From: Geobacteraceae bacterium
GTDB taxonomy: Bacteria; Desulfobacterota; Desulfuromonadia; Desulfuromonadales; Geopsychrobacteraceae
DNA length: 64,000 bases
Direction of reading: 5' to 3'
NCBI GenBank assembly: GCA_007125165.1
Contig: SLDV01000031.1
Coordinates: 1-64,000 of the forward strand
Shown: piece after piece, positions 61,031 through 64,000 of the stretch
Layout of the letters: every line of letters begins with the position of its first letter
Position numbering within the stretch: the first letter of the stretch is position 1
Program-made: the position numbers and the translations under genes
Notes under the pieces: generated by a model
Told to the model about the DNA's origin: nothing
Database searches by the model: none
Seen by the model: the letters and a program-made list of their open reading frames with translations, nothing else

Positions 61031-61070
61031 CGTCCTCAGCACGGTACAGGTTGTTTCTTTTAACCAACCG

Positions 61071-62354
61071 TCAGGCGTATCCTCCCGGTTGTCCCAGCAT
61101 TTCCCGGGTCACCAGAACGATTCCTTTAGAGGTTATACGGAAACCATTTTTTCTGTCCTGCTCGGGATCGTAGCCGATCACCGTACCCGCCGGAATTTCA
61201 CAACTGCGATCAATAATCGCCCGGCGGATACGACAGTTACGATGGACTACAACCTCCGGCAGGATCACCGTTTCATCGATGGTGGAATAGGAATGGACGC
61301 GGACATTAGAAAACAGCAGGGTTTTGTTCAAGCGCGAACCGGAGATAATACAGCCGCCTGAAACCGTTGAATCAACAGCCATCCCCCGACGGTCTTCGTC
61401 GTTGAATACAAACTTGGCCGGGGGTAGATGCATCTGATAGGTCCAGAACGGCCAGTCGGAGTCATACAGATTCAACTCCGGGTTGGGCGAGATCAACTCC
61501 ATGTTCGCCGCCCAGAAGGCGTCGAGCGACCCCACATCCCGCCAATAGGCACGCTGATTGGTTTCCGGATTACGAAACGGGTAGGCAATTACACTATGAT
61601 TGTCGATAATTGAAGGGATAATGTTTTTTCCAAAGTCATGATCGGAGAGTGAGTCTTTACCGTCTTTCTTGAGCACTTCTTCGAGAAACGCGGTATTAAA
61701 TATGTAGTTGCCCATCGATGCCATAGTCAAGCCCGGCTGACCGGGGATTTCCGATGGGTTTTGTGGCTTCTCGTCGAAGCGGATAATCCGCATGTCCTCA
61801 TCGATGGTCATTACACCAAAGGCCCCGGCTGCTTCTTCGATCGGTACCTCCATACAGGACACGGTCATATCGGCACCGCTTTCAACGTGGTGCAGCAGCA
61901 TGTCACGATAATCCTGTCGATAGATATGGTCTCCTGAAAGAATCATAACGTATTTGGGCTTTTCCGCCCTGATAATATCCAGATTCTGATACACCGCATC
62001 CGCGGTTCCCTGATACCATTCTTCGGAAAAACGCTGAGAAGCGGGGAGAATCTCGACAAACTCATTCAGTTCTTTTTTGAAATGACTCCAGCCGCGGACC
62101 AGATGGCGGATCAGCGAATGTGACTTGTACTGGGTCAAGACCCCGATCCTGCGGATCCCGGAGTTAACACAGTTGGAGAGAGGAAAATCGATAATCCGGT
62201 ATTTTCCGCCGAAATAAACCGCCGGCTTGGCGCGCCATTCAGTCAATTCATGCAATCGACTTCCCCGGCCGCCCGCCAGAACCAGGGCAAAGGTATCCTT
62301 GACGAGATGACTGACATAACGGTAGACAATGTGTGACTCTGGTTGTGCGCTCAT
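61071..62354 (-). CDS. glgC: Glucose-1-phosphate adenylyltransferase
   Basis: [59 protein letters not shown]. Confidence 0.96.
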   Translation of the reverse strand: MSAQPESHIVYRYVSHLVKDTFALVLAGGRGSRLHELTEWRAKPAVYFGGKYRIIDFPLSNCVNSGIRRIGVLTQYKSHSLIRHLVRGWSHFKKELNEFVEILPASQRFSEEWYQGTADAVYQNLDIIRAEKPKYVMILSGDHIYRQDYRDMLLHHVESGADMTVSCMEVPIEEAAGAFGVMTIDEDMRIIRFDEKPQNPSEIPGQPGLTMASMGNYIFNTAFLEEVLKKDGKDSLSDHDFGKNIIPSIIDNHSVIAYPFRNPETNQRAYWRDVGSLDAFWAANMELISPNPELNLYDSDWPFWTYQMHLPPAKFVFNDEDRRGMAVDSTVSGGCIISGSRLNKTLLFSNVRVHSYSTIDETVILPEVVVHRNCRIRRAIIDRSCEIPAGTVIGYDPEQDRKNGFRITSKGIVLVTREMLGQPGGYA

Positions 62355-62543
62355 AAACGACTCCCTTCCGGCATAAAGAAACACCAATGAAAAACAAGCT
62401 TCCATTATACAGTTTCTCTTATGAGTTGTCTCTTACATCTGGGGCAATACCCCAAAAAGATAAAGAAGTTGCCGAAGATTCGCTGATCAGCTTTAATGGC
62501 GCAGCATCAACGGTAACAGAATCAATGGGGATAGCAGACCGCC

Positions 62544-63791
62544 ATGAACAATCAGAATGACATCACCACCAGCCTGCTGCTACGGCTCTTTATCCCTTTC
62601 GGTCTGGGCTATGCTGTCTCCTACCTGTTCCGTAGCATCAATGCTGTCATTGCCCCCAACCTGATCCTCGAATTGAATCTTTCTCCGAGTGACCTGGGCC
62701 TGTTGACATCAGCCTACTTCCTTTGCTTTGCCGCCTTTCAGTTGCCTCTGGGTATGCTCCTCGACCGTTTCGGTCCGCGCCGGGTCGAAAGTGCACTTCT
62801 GCTGTTTGCTGCCGGTGGCGCACTGATTTTTTCCCTCGCTTCCTCCATCTCCGGCCTGCTGATCGGCAGAGCCTTGATCGGCCTCGGTGTTTCTGCGTGC
62901 CTGATGGCGGCCTTCAAGTCCTTCTCTTCCTGGTTGCCGTCAGAGCGACTGCCCTTTGCCCATGGCATCCAGATGGTTTCCGGTGGCGTTGGCGCCCTGC
63001 TCGCTACCACTCCGGTAGAAGCCTCTCTGACCCTGACAGACTGGCGCGGAGTCTTTCAGATTCTGGCCGCCGCAACCGTCATTATCGCCCTCGTTATATT
63101 CTATCTGGTTCCGGAGAGACAAAACAATCAGCAGGTGGAATCTTTCAGTGAACAGCTACATGGACTACGTTCTGTTGTTACGACCCGCTCATTTTGGTAT
63201 ATCACCCCCTGGGCGGTAGCTTCCCAGGCCACCTATCTGGCAGTTCAAAGCCTCTGGTCCGGACCCTGGCTGCGTGATGTTGCGGGCTACAGCCGCCCTG
63301 AGGTTGCTCTGGTGCTCTGGTGGATTGCCATCGCCATGATCATCGGCTATTTTTCGGCTGGATGGCTGGCCCAGCGCCTGAGTCGCTACGGAGTCGAGGT
63401 CGCTCAGGTTGCCGCTACTGGAATGGGGCTGTTTCTGCTCAGCCAGGTGCTGCTGATTGTTGCGGTCGGCAATCCGACACTGTTGTGGATTGGTTTCGGC
63501 CTGTTCGGCACCAGTGGTATTCTGGCCTATGCGATCCTTGCTCAGCACTTTCCACAGCACATCATCGGTCGCTGCAACTCGGTCCTCAATCTTCTCGTCT
63601 TTGCCGGAGCCTTTGCCACTCAATGGCTGGTCGGCATCATTATCGGGTTCTTTCCTCCCGGTGCTGAAGGGGGTTATTCCCCGCAGGGCTACCGAGCAGC
63701 CTTTCTGACCCTGATCGCACTGCAATTGGCAGGAGCGGTCTGGTTTGAATTCTGCCGCCGACGACATATCAAAGGGAGGATCAAGACTTAG
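62544..63791 (+). CDS. MFS transporter
   Basis: 12-TM; QLPLGMLLDRFGPRRVESALLL. Confidence 0.9.
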   Translation: MNNQNDITTSLLLRLFIPFGLGYAVSYLFRSINAVIAPNLILELNLSPSDLGLLTSAYFLCFAAFQLPLGMLLDRFGPRRVESALLLFAAGGALIFSLASSISGLLIGRALIGLGVSACLMAAFKSFSSWLPSERLPFAHGIQMVSGGVGALLATTPVEASLTLTDWRGVFQILAAATVIIALVIFYLVPERQNNQQVESFSEQLHGLRSVVTTRSFWYITPWAVASQATYLAVQSLWSGPWLRDVAGYSRPEVALVLWWIAIAMIIGYFSAGWLAQRLSRYGVEVAQVAATGMGLFLLSQVLLIVAVGNPTLLWIGFGLFGTSGILAYAILAQHFPQHIIGRCNSVLNLLVFAGAFATQWLVGIIIGFFPPGAEGGYSPQGYRAAFLTLIALQLAGAVWFEFCRRRHIKGRIKT

Positions 63792-64000
63792 GGCTTCCTG
63801 TCCGGTTGGTCAGATACAGACCGCTACAAACGAGCAGCAACCCCGCCAGCAGGGACGAAGTCAGAGGCTCACCCAATAGACCGACTGAAAGAGCTACCGC
63901 AGCAATCGGCACAAAGTTGATAAACTGTCCCGCCCGGGTCGATCCGAGACGCATAATCCCCTGGTAGTACCAGACAAAACCGATGACCGTTCCGAACAGG
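63781..64000 (-). CDS. EamA/DMT transporter, C-terminal fragment running off the window
   Basis: Not in the ORF track; minus-strand frame reads LFGTVIGFVWYYQGIMRLGSTRAGQFINFVPIAAVALSVGLLGEPLTSSLLAGLLLVCSGLYLTNRTGSPKS-stop. Confidence 0.85.
   Translation of the reverse strand, partial: LFGTVIGFVWYYQGIMRLGSTRAGQFINFVPIAAVALSVGLLGEPLTSSLLAGLLLVCSGLYLTNRTGSPKS

Overview
This 64 kb window looks like a Desulfuromonadales-type (Deltaproteobacteria/Desulfuromonadota) chromosome; that placement is inferred from gene content and repeat style, not computed. About half of it (6.3-37.4 kb, minus strand) is a nearly complete flagellar basal body, export, motor and hook cluster: flgJ-flgI-flgH-flgA-flgG-flgF-(DUF)-fliA-flhG-flhF-flhA-flhB-fliR-fliQ-fliP-fliO-fliN-fliM-fliL-motB-motA-flgE-(TIGR02530-like)-flgD-fliK-(MotE-like)-fliJ-fliI-fliH-fliG-fliF-fliE-flgC-flgB-(AMIN/TPR protein). 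Filament genes are not in the window. The cluster ends beside a tRNA-Pro gene that has a duplicated 3' end, which looks like an integration scar. The left flank has ppk1, ppx and an isochorismatase-family hydrolase. The right flank has a molybdopterin oxidoreductase, ChaN, DUF188, a three-gene lipoprotein operon with a Hint (intein-like) domain, a membrane-embedded LuxR regulator, lspA-ileS, a JAB-domain/DinG helicase fusion, radC, sucCD, transaldolase, folK, glgC and transporters. The most interesting items are the Hint-domain lipoprotein operon, the AMIN/TPR flagellar protein, the JAB-DinG fusion, several palindromic or MITE-like intergenic elements, the tRNA-Pro scar, an orphan terminator suggesting a small RNA, and two sigma-54-like promoters. 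No CRISPR array, rRNA or intact transposase was seen.
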